A DNA stretch of 64,000 nt from Epiperipatus broadwayi (GCA_028023455.1 JAQFVV010006635.1:124001-188000), one strand, 5' to 3'; counted from the first letter of the stretch, positions 48,371 to 61,132 are shown. Numbers and translations: made by a program. Notes: a model not told the origin generated them from the letters alone.

Positions 48371-50557
48371 TTTTAATGTGGATATTTTGTAACTTAAATT
48401 ATCTGCCTGAAATCTGAATGGACTTACACTTGATTATTGTCAATGGTAGTTTGTCATTATTGTAGTTCATTATAATACTTCAAATCAAAAGATTATATTA
48501 TATTACAATAAAGCATTAAAATATCTATTGGAAACAATGTTTAATATGCACCACAGCATATGTAAAACACCTTCATTATAATTGAAGCAATATAATCTAT
48601 ATAAGTATGTACATTAGTTATATCAATTACAATGCTTATTTTTTTTATTAAATGTTTATATTTAATTTTTATAACTGATAAATATGATATAAGAGCTTTA
48701 TTATTTTACAGTAAAGCATTAAATTTGATATGCTAAACTAGATCAACATAATGGCAAGAAATGATGGTGATTGAATGTAACTAAGCAACAGAGTATTGTG
48801 AAATGAACTGCTAATTTAACATACATTATTGTTTATAAAACATACTACTTAATGTCTATAAAACTGTTCAATTGTGATAGTATATAATTTGCTATCAAAT
48901 GATGCTTAGCATTTTTTTTCTTTGTGTGTTCTCTAGTTCCATCAAATTCAATCTTGGGTCTTTTACTTAAATTATATTAATACAATCATGACATTTTCAC
49001 TCAAATCATGCTGAAACTGTTTTTATATTTATTTTATCCATTTATTTTTTACAAAAATAGTTTAGTATAGTTTGATTTATCAATAAATGATCATTTCTCA
49101 AATTCACCATTTGGATGCTTTCCATTTCCATCGTCTATTTTTCTAGAAATTCAAGCTATGCTTATAATTTTTTTTAATCATATATATTTAAAAATCTGCT
49201 AATGCATATTTAGAATATCTTTTATTTGTTTAGATATCTGTCACATATATTAATGTAGATTTAATATAAAAGCTTCAAAAATTTAATAATAAAGTAATTG
49301 TATGATGGTAATTTGTGAGAGCACTTAATACTTCATTCCAGTTAGTTTGAACTGAATCATATTTTTCAGCTAAGAGTAGATTCTACAATCAAGTTCTGAA
49401 TTAGTTATTCTATTACTGTGCTAAATCCCACAGGAGAACAAAATAAATAATCTTAGCATTATAAATCTTAACTTATACATCTTAACGTATACAAGTTAAT
49501 TTCTTTATTTGTAAACACTTCAAATTAAAAAAACAAAGCCACATTTTACCAGCTCAATTATCTAATTTTCTCTTTTTTTAATCAGCCTTTTCATTTTAAA
49601 GCACTAATTCTTTCTAATAAAAAATATTTAGCTATAAAAAAAATTTATGACAAATGACTGAAAAAATGGTAGTCAAATGTTCAAAAAGTTAAATAACGTT
49701 TAAGTACTAACAAGATCAAATGAGCCCAACAATTTCATTAAATTGATCAAATAGAGTCTGTTATAAAGTTTTTTTTTATTTTTGATCTCATCTTACAGAA
49801 TAATAAATCTTGCATGGTGATTTTATTAAGAGAACTATAGTATTTTATTTTTAAAAAAGTCCTATTTCCAAGTTATACTTTAGGCTTTAATTTCACCAAT
49901 ATATTTAACTATAATGATCTGTGTCTGACAGAGATATAAACAAAATAATACTATAATTAAATGTTCATTTTGATTATTATTTATAACAGTTTGCTATTGT
50001 TCACTCCAACTACAACACAATTTATAATATCATTTTATATTTGTACATTATTTGATGATCAGTAATGGTAGATAATCACTATTATCCACCAATCTTTAAG
50101 AAAAATGATATAAACACATTAAGCAAAAACTGATAATAATATAAGTGTAATATACATATACTGTAAGGTAAAATTTAAATTTTAAACAAAAAAAGAATGT
50201 AATAAAGAAATTTTAAACATAAACAGAATATTTTGATCATTTATAAATAATTTATCTACCCTTTTATTAAAAAATATGAGCAAGTTTTAGTCCATATCAG
50301 TTGTTTATTTGTGAATATATTACAGGAACAATGTAAATCTTCTGTAAATATTTTTTACATAATTACTGTTGGTTTATTGCTGATTATAGCAACTCAGACA
50401 ACTGATATGATAAAATATGAAGAATTTTATTCTACAAGATGGAAGTTTTTCATACTAATTTTCTTTTACATTGAAAATATTTTGGAAAGAAATGTTGGCA
50501 AACATAAAAGGCAAAAAAAAAGCAATAAATAAATGTATATATATCATTTTTAAAATA
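48371..50557. other. AT-rich non-coding stretch
   Basis: No recognised gene or repeat. The frame at 50311-50532 has a hydrophobic segment but no recognisable domain. Confidence 0.55.
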
Positions 50558-50729
50558 GGCAAAACTCTCCATACAGTAGGCTCCTCACTGATGAAAGCCA
50601 CAAGCTATAAACTAGTCTGGGGATATTGGATGAGTAGGCACTAGATAGGGATTTTATGCACAAGCCTTCTGGCATCCATTGATTATTCTGACTTGCACTG
50701 AGTGGCACTACTGTATGGAGAGATTTGCC
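50558..50729. mobile_element. Family A deletion derivative, 172 bp
   Basis: GGCAAAACTCTCCATACAGT at the left and its near-complement ending TGTATGGAGAGATTTGCC at the right are the family A termini. Between them is one full arm (GATGAAAGCCACAAGC, AAACTAGTCTGGGGATATTG, GATAGGGATTTTATGCACAA) but almost none of the other. The junction follows ATACAGTA immediately. It is the least diverged family A member, which suggests that short derivatives moved most recently. Confidence 0.85.
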
Positions 50730-53331
50730 TGTTTTAATAACAGTTATGAGCAAGCATAAGAAATAATGATCATGTGATACATTATTTTTGTTTATTGAAA
50801 ATCATATCATTGAAGATACAATTAAAAAAGTTAATATGTGGTCTATAACATGGGTTTAAATTCAGGTTGAGTAAACTTTTTTTTTTTCAAAACAGGCTTA
50901 AGATTTTTTTTCAGGTATGTGGGCTCTAGTCAATCCAGATAATTATCCATTATGTATTAATAAATGAAAATCCATAAAGAGATAAATAACTATAAAAAGA
51001 TGGATATCTATGAATGGAAAATCACCTGATAATCAAACTGGTGAGTAGAGCATTCTTCCTCGCTGTTTTTTATGACCTAGTTTACTTATAGTTAACTGTA
51101 GAATTCTCATGCTAGACAATCATTGGTCAAGCCAATCTATGTGTTATTATTATCATTCTAATTCATTGAAAAAGTTATAATATTTGGATTTCTGGAAAAA
51201 TATAAATAAGTTCGAATTTCTCTAAAAACTTTTAACTATTCACCTAAATGATGAAAATATCCAAACGTATAACTACAAAACATTTATTTAGTTTTATATA
51301 AATTCTGAGATAGATAAATGCCCAATAATTTTGTACTTTCAGGGAAGCTCATGTGAGAATGAAAAAAATAATGAATAATGTGTCAAAATATTACGTTAAA
51401 TAGTGATAAAACGTTAATGTAGATGAATGAGACACAGCTTTGCTATCAAAATTTAAGCTGTAATCAGTGATAGACAGTCAGTAAGATCTCTAGATTCTAA
51501 TTCTGGCATTTCCTGCGTTCTTACTTTGTAGGAAATGCTAACTATGTAATCAGTAATTGGATTATTTGAAAATATAATTTTAAAAAATGTCCATCAGGTT
51601 AGTCTTTTCCGTCTTTGTTTTACCCTCAGGCTAGAGTAGAAAGATATCTATTTATCAATAAAAAAAAGTACACTAGACAGCTAGATTGTAAACAAAATGA
51701 AAAAAAAACTAAATAATAATTACTAACAATTTGAATTCTGTATTAAGCAGCAAATAAACTACTTTCCTTAATAGAATATATTGCATACATAAAAAAAAAA
51801 AAATTGGAAGTTTTTTATTTGGATAAACAACTTATTCAGTCTCTTAACCCCGTAATTATTTTTGAATTCCTCTTCAACACTTAAACGTTGTATTGATAAG
51901 AACGTCTGAAAAGTAGAACCAAAAAAAAAGCAGACTTTTTTTTTTATTCTTTAAAATATTGGATATGTAGCAAGAATTTTTCTATGAATAAGCATTATAC
52001 GCTTGTAAAAAGATAACAAGACTTACTAAAGACTAATGGGCATATTTATTTATTATAAACTTTATTATTACTTAAAAAACAACCTATTCTAAGAAGAAAA
52101 ATGTACTTGAAAGATTAACATTTTAAAATATTAAAAACTACTGAAGAAATTAATGTTAAAAATGTACCATCACCACCCTCCTCTCTCGCTCTCTCTATCT
52201 TTTTTTTTTTTTAAAAAAAAAACATAACTTTTATTATATATAACATTATATGCAATAAAATCAAATTGAAGGTAATTTTGTAAAATTATTTCAATATAAT
52301 TCAATATAAATAAATAGTAGCAAATTTATGACGTTTTAACCATCTCTGGAGCATATATACACATATACTATTTAAATATTAAAAGTCTAAAACTAAACTA
52401 ATCAATAAAAGAATTAAAGTTACCCCAAATAGAATATTTAACAAGATTAGCCAAAGAAAATAAAATCTATAACACAAACAATAGTTTCACTGCCAAACTT
52501 ATCAACAAATATATACTATTTCCCACAATTTTCAAATTATATCCTACACACTCTTAATATTAAAAGAACTCTTAAACAAATTCATTGTTTCAGAATCATA
52601 ATTTTTTTAATAATAAAGTGTCTGTAATTATAAAAATTCAAAGAACTTTCCTATGCTGTTAACTGTAATATTTGTGTTCACATTATAAACATGAAACAAG
52701 AAAAGATATAGTCATATCAATTTATATTATTGGCTGAGCATGCTTTCAACTTAATCAGTCAGATTGAACACAATTAATAAAGATTCTTTAAATTATTGTA
52801 AATATGTTCTTAATCCTTTGCACTTGAGAAGTGTTTTGGCAGGAAAGCATTGGTTGGGTTATAGAGCTTATATTCTTTAGTTAGTCTTCTTTAATTTTGA
52901 ATTTGGGGTGATGTTAATTATGTGCCTTGATAAAAAATGACAAAACGGCAAAAATAAAAAGAGTGATAAAAAAATAATAAGTTTAAATGACAAGTCTTTT
53001 TTTTTCAAATATATGATAAATTAGTTAAATAGAATTGTAAGTTTATGTAATTTTTCTAAATGTATATATGCAGGACTCACAGCTTTAAATAGTATAGTAC
53101 AAGGCAAACATATTTCCATTTTCTATATGAACAATATGCTATTTAATCTGCTACCAGATACTTATAGTTTTTGTACTTTTTCATTATTTTACTAATAACT
53201 CAATACCTAACTGGTTGTTTATCTAAAATTAAAAATTCTACTTTACTTATAAATTCTGAATAGCCAAAAAAGTATTTCTAAGTTTTATTTGTATTTGAAT
53301 CAGAGATCATTGACATGTCGATTGGATGCAT

Positions 53332-53335
<4 letters not shown>
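50730..53335. other. AT-rich non-coding stretch
   Basis: No recognised content apart from a CT-rich run (52180-52212) and poly-A or poly-T runs. Confidence 0.55.

Positions 53336-53420
<85 letters not shown>
53336..53420. repeat. (AT)n microsatellite
   Basis: About 42 uninterrupted AT units, directly before the Gag-like relic. Confidence 0.97.
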
Positions 53421-53422
<2 letters not shown>

Positions 53423-53429
53423 TGAGAGC

Positions 53430-54910
53430 AAAAAACAGACAGTCAGCATCAGGAAATAAAAGAAATGAGTGTAAAAATGAATACTCAATCTGGCAAAATA
53501 AATATGCTCAAATAAAAGAAATGAGTGGAAAAAATGAATATTCAATGCCGAAAAATGAGTGAAAAAATAGATAGTCAATATCAAGAAATGAGAAAAATCA
53601 GTGAAAAAAAAGACAGTCAGTATCAAGAAATGAACTGACAGATAGTTAATACAAAGAATTGAATGATAAATTCAATAGACAGGTAGGAGAGCTTAAAGAG
53701 CTTAAAGATAAGTTCAATGTTTCAAGTGAATAATTAAAGGACTTTAAAAGAGATTTGAGAATTAAAATCAGAGAATTTGATGAAAAATGCAATACCAGAT
53801 TCAATGAACTGGAAAACAAGTTTGAAATGAGACAAGAATAATGGGACAGCAAAATCAAAGAAGTAGAAACTAAGGTAGAAAGTTCAATACATAAATGTAT
53901 TAAATTAAAAGAAATATGTGATGAAAGAGAAAAGGTCAATGATAGATTTAAAAAAGCCATAAAAGTGGAAGTTAAGTCAATTAAGATAGAGATAGCAGAT
54001 GTACAAAATAGGTTGAAGACCGAATATAAAGGTATAGGTAAAAAAAACAGGGCAAAGTGAAGTGTGAAATGAAAAAAGTACAGAAAGAAATAATTAAAAA
54101 TCAAAGTAAAATAGAGAATGTGAAACATCAGATAGTTATTGAACCAATTAGACAGTAAGGTGAGAGAATACAAGCAGGATTTAAAAGGCAAGATATTAGT
54201 TATGATATAAAATACTTTGACAGAAAATATAGATACTATAAGTCAATGCATTTTGCCAAGAGGCAGGTCATGCATTCAAGCATGAAAGTAGTGAAATTGA
54301 CCTTGAGAATAACCTGGCAGACGATGAAAATGGAGAACTCATCCTATTCATAGCAAGGGATAAACTTAGACATATGAAAGATGAGGGAGGTGAGAATATG
54401 GAAGGAGGAAACACTAAGATAACAAGATATATATAGATCAAAGTATTTAGGAGTGAATATGAGAAGAATCCCACAGAATATTTAAGTGAGTTAGAGGAAC
54501 TATTCTTCCTGAGTAGGTTGAATGAAAGGGAAAAACTCATGATGCTAGTAACCACTTACATGCCTCAGCCAAGGGCTGGTGGAGAGCACTCATCCAAAAA
54601 CCAAGGGCCTATGGGGACTTCAGGTTCTGGAGTAAAAACAAGCAAAGAGACCCTCAGACAAATATAGTCCCAATAAAGGCAGCTACGTCCAGTTTTTTCA
54701 ATGTCAAGCTGCAACACTGAAGTTGCTAACTGCTTTTTCTTATCAGAAAACCAAATTATCAGGATTGTTAGAAGAAACCTGCCTAGACAGTTTGAGCAGG
54801 CTTTTATAACTACTGACCAATACACTATTGAAGAGGTGGCAGATATGTTAGCATCCTTAGAAGCCAGCCAGTGAGGGCTTATCTGGAAATACACTAAGAC
54901 TAAAAAAGAG
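53430..54910 (+). pseudogene. Gag-like gene of an LTR retrotransposon, broken
   Basis: The N-terminal part (53430-54200) is charged, Lys/Glu-rich coiled-coil sequence built partly from short repeats, such as SEKIDSQYQEM and SEKKDSQYQEM near 53545-53635. At 54290-54590 one frame, with a single stop, reads FRSEYEKNPTEYLSELEELF, then SRLNEREKLMML. This matches the Retrotrans_gag pattern (F...P.Y...LE.F...L...EK...L). At 54740-54875 comes RIVRRNLPRQFEQAF, then YTIEEVADMLASLEAS, the typical capsid C-terminal pattern of Gypsy-like Gag. Frames change at least three times. No protease, RT or integrase was found downstream. The long minus-strand frames over 53300-54894 are shadows. The region is richer in A and G on this strand than its surroundings, typical of retroelement sense strands. 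Confidence 0.65.
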
Positions 54911-54967
54911 AATATAGATCATAGAGTCACTAACATACAAGTAGGCAGAGAGTGAACCAATTATAAG

Positions 54968-55282
54968 ATGGTTATAAAATTATATAATTGCATGAAAAGT
55001 GTATATATTATTGAGCAATCCTTAATTAATAATATTACTTTTATTTGGTATCGGGATGATATATTTTTAGATAAATTGCAATATAAATATGAAAGTAGCA
55101 TGTCATACCATTTGTTAGGCTCTATAAAACATCCTATTAGAATAAAATCAGAGGAAAATATGATATTAGGTAGGAAAGATGAATACTTCAGACCGGCTAT
55201 CACCAATGATAATTTTATATGGTATATATGGTATCAAGAAGATATATTTTTAGATAAATTAGAATCATTTATGTTGATATAA
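54968..55282 (+). CDS. Unidentified 104-codon ORF with an internal repeat
   Basis: The frame contains WYRDDIFLDKL and, about 60 residues later, WYQEDIFLDKL. The DNA has the matching repeat of GATATATTTTTAGATAAATT at about 55058-55077 and 55241-55260. I do not recognise a family. It follows the Gag-like relic after about 60 bp and may be part of the same element, or an unrelated small duplication. A chance ORF is the simplest alternative, since the same sequence is also open on the other strand. Confidence 0.2.
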   Translation: MVIKLYNCMKSVYIIEQSLINNITFIWYRDDIFLDKLQYKYESSMSYHLLGSIKHPIRIKSEENMILGRKDEYFRPAITNDNFIWYIWYQEDIFLDKLESFMLI

Positions 55283-56939
55283 ATTTATGGGGAATATGTT
55301 ATACCCAAGATTGCTATTATAAATGTTGATGAAGGTGAAAGTTGAAAGTATCTTACAATTATGTATGTACCATGCTTATAATATTAAAACATGGCATAAT
55401 CTATGTATTTTGGGTATATGGTTAAAAAAAAGATTAGCTATTGTATTGTTGTTATAGATGAGAGTCATTTATTTATTTGCATTGTTTAATCTAAAATATA
55501 AGCATGCCCATTTTAATTTTTTTTTTAAAAAAAACCAAGATTTTTTTTTTAATTGTAGAGGGAGGCAGATGTAGAGTAAAACCCAATTATTCCAAAAAAA
55601 AAATAGGATTTGTTGTTATTGTTGTTGTGTGTTTGTTTTACTCAGCTATATATATTCTTGATTGATAATCACTGATAGCATACAGAATTAAAAAATAAAC
55701 TGGGGATGAAATAAACGATTTCTGCTAATTTTAGCTATATATATTAGCAATCAATTTCTGGCTGTGTGTGTTGACTTTTGTGTGTACGTGAATAATCTAT
55801 CTTAAATGCCTTCTAATTAATATTTCAAGTTTTAATTCTACGTAAGTCAGTTTTTTTTAAATTTATATATTATTTCTATTTTTTTGTATATTAATATTTT
55901 AGAGAGTAAAGGAGAGAGAGAGCGAGAGGAAAAAAAAGAGAGAGGGGGAAGCTCATTAGCAAATGTGTAAAATCAAAGAGACCACTAATGATCATATTTT
56001 GACCACCAAACTAATTTGAACTCGGCTACTAATTAATCATAAGTTGACAGCTTCAAGATAAAAATATTTTAAACTACCTATGTGGATTGTAGATACCTTC
56101 AATCACATATTATCATCAAAAGGCTAGTATAGTTTAAGGGATCAATGATGTCAGTAAAATATACATGAATAAATACCAAAGAGAAGCTGAAACAGAGCAT
56201 TATTATTGTTTGTTTGTTTTTACTGTTGTCACCAACTTATTTCAAATATTTTATTCTGGAAAATTTAAAAAGATATGCAGTATTAAACACTAGATCACTT
56301 TGTTCCAAACAGCTGAAGGCCACAGAATCCATGGCACATCTAAATGAGAGACCAGAGAAATGCATCAAGGGCTGACCATGTAAGAAGTGATGAGTGCAAT
56401 GTCTACAATGCTCATGCCTCCATCCACTTTGGGCAAGAAAATATCAGAAGAGAAAATCATGAAGAAGGCCTACTCTGATTCAAATTCAGGATTGTCTGTG
56501 AATAAGTTTAGACATCAACTAGTTTATATCCATACCATAAATTTTCTATCATCTTAACGATCATGATAAAATATTAATGCCAGGCTAACTTGAAATTTTG
56601 CGTTTAATAATCAGTATGTGTTTTAAAAGACATTTTGTGTTCTTTTTTCCTCTGTGATTATTATCAAGGAAGTTTGCATGTGATAATCAATGTGTCATCT
56701 ACACATATACACATCCAGTTTAAAAGATGCTTACTTTACAAAATGCAAAACCTCAAAAAATCAGTAATATACAACCAAATTTTATTAACTACTGACATTT
56801 CTTTTTTTTTTCTCAATTTTCTCTCTCGCCTCCAATTTTAAAATAAGTCTTAGCAATTAAGGATGTTGTTATTGCTAAATATTATGTTATTACCGTGCTA
56901 TTTTTTTATTTTTACTATTTTTATTTCAATTATTTATCA
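55283..56939. other. AT-rich non-coding stretch with purine-rich tracts
   Basis: Contains a purine tract AGAGGGAGGCAGA (about 55556-55569) followed by TG, and a GA-rich run (55908-55950). At 56290-56500 a GC-richer patch has no recognised coding content. Confidence 0.5.
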
Positions 56940-56943
56940 ATGG

Positions 56944-56945
<2 letters not shown>

Positions 56946-57016
<71 letters not shown>
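56946..57016. repeat. (AT)n microsatellite
   Basis: About 35 AT units. Confidence 0.97.
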
Positions 57017-57017
<1 letters not shown>

Positions 57018-57740
57018 TTGTACACATAATTGTTGGTGTATTTTGATATAGTTCATTTTAAAATAGATGTTCATGTTTTTTTTTGATTGAAATATTCATG
57101 TAAATATTTTTATTGGAAAAGGTTTAAACCCTAGACAATGTGTGTAGGAACATAGACATGTGATAATAATGGACAGGACTAAAATAAAAAATGATGAAGG
57201 AGGTATACAATGATAATAGTAACTAGATGAGAGATTTACTATTTTTCTTTTAGTATTGATTTAGTAAAGGCAGAAATTAAGCAGAGCTGTGAATGGATAT
57301 AGATTAATTAGGGAATAGTTACATTTCAATATTATTGGCAAGATGTGGTGTGTATAAGCATTTTTTTGATTTTGGTTATTAATTATATGAATGTTATAAT
57401 GAACTAAATTATTTAGCTAGATGAAATAGCATTTAAATACCATAATTAAAAGATGTGTTATGCTTGCCATTTTTTTTCATTCTCTTACTATTATTAATCA
57501 TTAAATGTTTAGTAATTCTATGATTAATTTTATCTTAATTATTTTGGAAGTGTTCATATTATTTTGTAATATTGGAATAAAATATGAATCAGATGTTGAA
57601 ATTAAACTGCTTATATGTGATTGACAATTACAAAACTAATTAGAAATGTCGTTCATAAGTCATCATCAAATAAGAATACAATATCAACTACAGTAAAAAT
57701 ATGGAAAAGGCAATTTTAGTTATGATATGTAAAATCTTAG

Positions 57741-57743
<3 letters not shown>

Positions 57744-57784
<41 letters not shown>
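57744..57784. repeat. (AT)n microsatellite
   Basis: About 20 AT units. Confidence 0.95.
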
Positions 57785-57786
<2 letters not shown>

Positions 57787-58018
57787 TGATATAACAACCC
57801 CTAGTGGCTGAATAGATATTTAGCTCTAGATCTCTTTTGTACCTTGGAAGAAGGGTGGGAATAGTATTATCACCAGAAATTATTTATAGAGAAGGGCAAA
57901 TATGTACAGAATAACAGTGCATATGACTTTTTTATGAGCTAGCTTAGTGGTTAAACTCCCATCAATAGGCAAAGTAACTTGAAGATCCAGGAACTAATAT
58001 TCTAAAGGTGGGAACTAG

Positions 58019-58571
58019 ATGATGTTCCAAGAAATGGATATTAATCATCCCATCATGAATAATAAAGTACAAACAGTTAGTTGTAGCTACATAGTGTTAG
58101 AGGGCCACTTGCTTCTATATATTAGAAATATTCATAGAGATTTGCATACAATTTTTTGCTACGATTTTAGTGTGTGTTTCCGATCGCCTCCTAATTTTAA
58201 CAGTATAAACAATACCAAAGTTTATATTCTCCCAGTACATGCACAACAAAGCAGTCTACAAGATTGTGTGTAGTAATAACAATTGGCCAGCTGCATATTA
58301 TGGGGAAACGAAGGCATCGGTCCAGACAAGATTGTCCCAGTATGTATATGCATATAACAAAGCCTTAGTGAAACCATCTCACCCCTCTATTTTCGCACAG
58401 CACTCACTGGGTGTGGGTCATCAGTGCAGGTCAGATAGGCCAAGCATATTGTGTAGAGAGCAACATGATCTGCAGAGGAAGGTGAAGGAAGCGTGTTATA
58501 TCATATCAGATGAACACGCAATGAACAAAAAAGAATTATTTTACGCCATATCAAAGAAATGTCAAGTTTAA
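58019..58571 (+). pseudogene. Penelope-like element C-terminus with GIY-YIG endonuclease
   Basis: The frame 58019-58273 ends with HTIFCYDFSVCFRSPPNFN and SINNTKVYILP, the linker that follows the RT domain in Penelope-like elements. After a frameshift the frame 58239-58571 gives AVYKIVC, then YYGETKASVQTRL, then FAQHSLGVGHQ, then ILCREQHDLQRKVKEACYI. This is an almost complete GIY-YIG nuclease, with the YYG triad element, the arginine of the RL helix, the GH block, and the RKxKEA block carrying a conserved glutamate. It is the best preserved of three Penelope relics here; only one frameshift is evident in the nuclease region. The RT core is not found upstream, so it is 5'-truncated. The methionine at 58239 is not a biological start. 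Confidence 0.85.
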
Positions 58572-58869
58572 ATATTCTTATCCTGACTAGCATATTTTGC
58601 ATATTTGCACATCATGGAAAATGAAGAGATTTTGTACTTTTTGAAAATGAAGGTTATACCTTCAAAAATGTTAGAAGAGTCAACAAAGTTTGTCATTTAG
58701 TGATTTTGACTTAATTTATATATAGTTTTGCTTTCCGAATTATATAAGTGTGTGTATTTCTAATATCAATGCAAATATTAAGGTTTTTACATATAGTGTT
58801 AGTCCAGGTATTTGTGTGTAGATGCTAAGATTACAGTTCAACACCAACTGCTTGATAGTTGCTGTGATT

Positions 58870-59150
58870 CCATAATATTACAATAATTTGGTTACCTAGC
58901 TGTGGGATGATGATGATGATTGGCTATCACCCAAGTTCACTGTGGGAACTCTGTACATCCACTATACCATACAAATTACTGGTACAATAATTTGCCACAC
59001 CAACTCAGGTTTGGGGTTTGATGTTTATGGTGATTCTGGTATAATAATTTGGCTGGCAACTAATGTAATGGGCTGGTAATTCAAACCATTTATCACTACA
59101 ATAATTTGGTCTCCCAACTGAGGAAATTCTGGTACAATATATTATCAATT
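58870..59150. repeat. Degenerate tandem repeat with an ACAATAATTTGG-type motif
   Basis: ACAATAATTTGG occurs at about 58882 and 59098, with variants ACAATAATTTGC near 58985 and ATAATAATTTGG near 59041. The blocks between share GTAC/GGTA, CAACT and GGGTTTG-like bits. A (GATGAT)n run lies at 58907-58921. Confidence 0.6.
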
Positions 59151-59164
59151 TCAATCATTATTCA

Positions 59165-59825
59165 CCTACTGCAGTACAAAAATTGCTCTAAATTTAATCC
59201 AGTTTCCTGAATCATGGGGTTTTTTTTCTTAGTTTACCTTTCCATCTCAATATGTTTTTTAAAAATCGTTTACAATCTCTTGGGATCCAGATTAATATTT
59301 TAATTAACCATCTAATGTTATCTTTTCTAAAAATATATTCACCTCAGTTCCTTCTCAGCCTCTTCATTTTTTCAATGATATCTTTTGTTTTTCGTATGTA
59401 GATTTCATTTTTGATCTCTCATTGTTATTCCCACCATGTCTCTCCATATTATTTTGTGATCTTAAATGTCAGTATTGTTGTATTATGTGTCCAAATGTCA
59501 GATATATATCGGTAAGAATTGATATAATAAAATTAAAAATTAAAAAGCTATTTTAAATATTTAGTATTTCTTTATGAAATTTATTTATTTTGATCAAAAG
59601 TATTCATCTAAGTTTCATTCTCTGATTAATTTCATCCATTATGTTTTTATTTGTATTAATAATCTAACCAAAATAGAGCTTTTTTTTTTCTAATTCACTT
59701 TCAATCTTAAATTTTTCTTTATGTGAAAAAAAAAAAAACATTGAGCATTACTTGGGGGGTGGATTTTAACTTTAATCCTCCTTTCTTACTTTCATCTAAA
59801 ATCTTTTGTAATATTTTCAAAATTG
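59165..59825 (-). pseudogene. RTE LINE 3' fragment, strongly decayed
   Basis: Plus-strand blocks such as TCTAAATTTAATCCAGTTTC, TTTACAATCTCTTGGGATCC, TTCTTTTCAATG-like segments and TCCATATTA follow the same order as at 2880-3200 and 42670-43040. Minus-strand coding is destroyed by stops and indels. The 59590-59820 part resembles the RT/3' region of 43130-43330 (ATTCATCTAAGTTT, TTTCATC blocks). Confidence 0.65.
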
Positions 59826-60559
59826 TTACGCTGATAGACTGCAATCGGTTCTTCAACATGCTTCATAAATGAAAAATCTTGAATGAAAAACAAGCAATTA
59901 TGATTTTCTATAGCAAAAACTCAACTTGTTAACACAGGTTTAAAATACAAAATAAATTTCAAAATGCAATAAAAAAAATAAATCTAAATAAGTGATTATG
60001 AATTAATAAACTAAATATACTATTAAATCGAAAAGTACTATGTGTGTGCAAATATAAAGCATAATAAAAGCATTTCAGTGGATGTGATTTTTTTAGAAAA
60101 AAATTTTTTTTTTTACATTTTACAGTCATCAATTTGAATTTACTATATCGGATGTAAACAGAGCAAAACTCTCCCCCCATGTGATGCTTACTGATATATC
60201 GGATGTAATTAACACTTTATTAAATCATAATTCATTATTTTAAATTAACAAAATGTATACCTTTAAATTCATTTATGGTGCACTTTATGTTACATTATCA
60301 AGGTTTTTTTTTTTTATAATTTAATAACCAATAAAACTAATGTTTTTTTCCCATCCCAGTTTGATTTGAAAAAAAAAAAAACAATAGCTGTTTCTTCCTT
60401 TTTTCTTTTTTTTTTTTATGAAAATGCAGTTTTAGTTACATAAAACTTACATCAAGAAGTGTATACAGTCTAGTATTGTACTTTTAATAATGTAAACAAT
60501 TAAATCTTTCTTTCTTAATGAATAATATTTTTGTAATGTAATTTTTACTACCACTCTCT
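59826..60559. other. AT-rich spacer
   Basis: Nothing recognised apart from poly-T and poly-A runs. A GCAAAACTCTCC string at 60162 is a short match to the family A terminus only. Confidence 0.5.
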
Positions 60560-60828
60560 TGCAAGTTAGGGACTGGTTTCTATCTATTTTTAGCACCTTG
60601 TGAAGAGATGTAATCATAAATGTGTGACCAAAGATGTGAAAATTGTTTATTTATAAATACTTAACAATGATAATGATAGGTGTAAGAGATTGTGGTCTGG
60701 GTCAACTGATGAGTGCTGGTTCAGCATGAAATGTGCATCTTGGGGATCATACCTTTGTTCCATGTTTATGATTACATCCTCCCACAAGGTGTTAAAAGTG
60801 GATAGAAATCAGTCTCTATCTTGTGTAG
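60560..60828. mobile_element. Palindromic element related to family B, about 269 bp
   Basis: GGGACTGGTTTCTATCTATT near the left pairs with GGATAGAAATCAGTCTCTA near the right; TAGCACCTTGTG pairs with CACAAGGTGTTA; GATGTAATCATAAATGTGTG pairs with CATGTTTATGATTACATC. The inner GGGTCAACTGATGAGTGCTG and GGTTCAGCATGAAATG are family B blocks. Non-coding. Confidence 0.8.
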
Positions 60829-61132
60829 TTTTAGTGAAAATTATACTACAGAAATATTATTAAGTGGACAATCTCTTGTCTGATGAATGATTAATAAAAA
60901 TTATTAATATTCTCTCTCTGTTTTTGCCAATATTGTTTACACTTATAATGATAGATATAAAAAAGTGTTTATTATTACTAGATTAAATAAACATTGTTTA
61001 TAAAACAATGTTTATATTTTTTACTTTATTTTTAGTGCACTTTTATTCTTCATAGTGAAAGTTTGTTTTTAATTACATGGTGTATTTTTGTTGTTGTTGT
61101 TGCAAAGATTAAGTTTTTAATGAAGACTTTCT

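Noticed and set aside
53300-54894. Series of long minus-strand frames (up to 181 codons), hydrophobic and Ser/Leu/Phe-rich
   Set aside because: They mirror the Lys/Glu-rich Gag-like sequence on the plus strand; the plus strand has the recognisable motifs.
57930-58000. GCTTAGTGGTTAAAC, an A-box-like string upstream of the Penelope relic
   Set aside because: No convincing B box (only GATCCAGGAAC); could be a decayed SINE but not supportable.
58907-58921. (GATGAT)n as an RTE tail
   Set aside because: The sequence before it has no RTE similarity; treated as a simple repeat inside a degenerate array.
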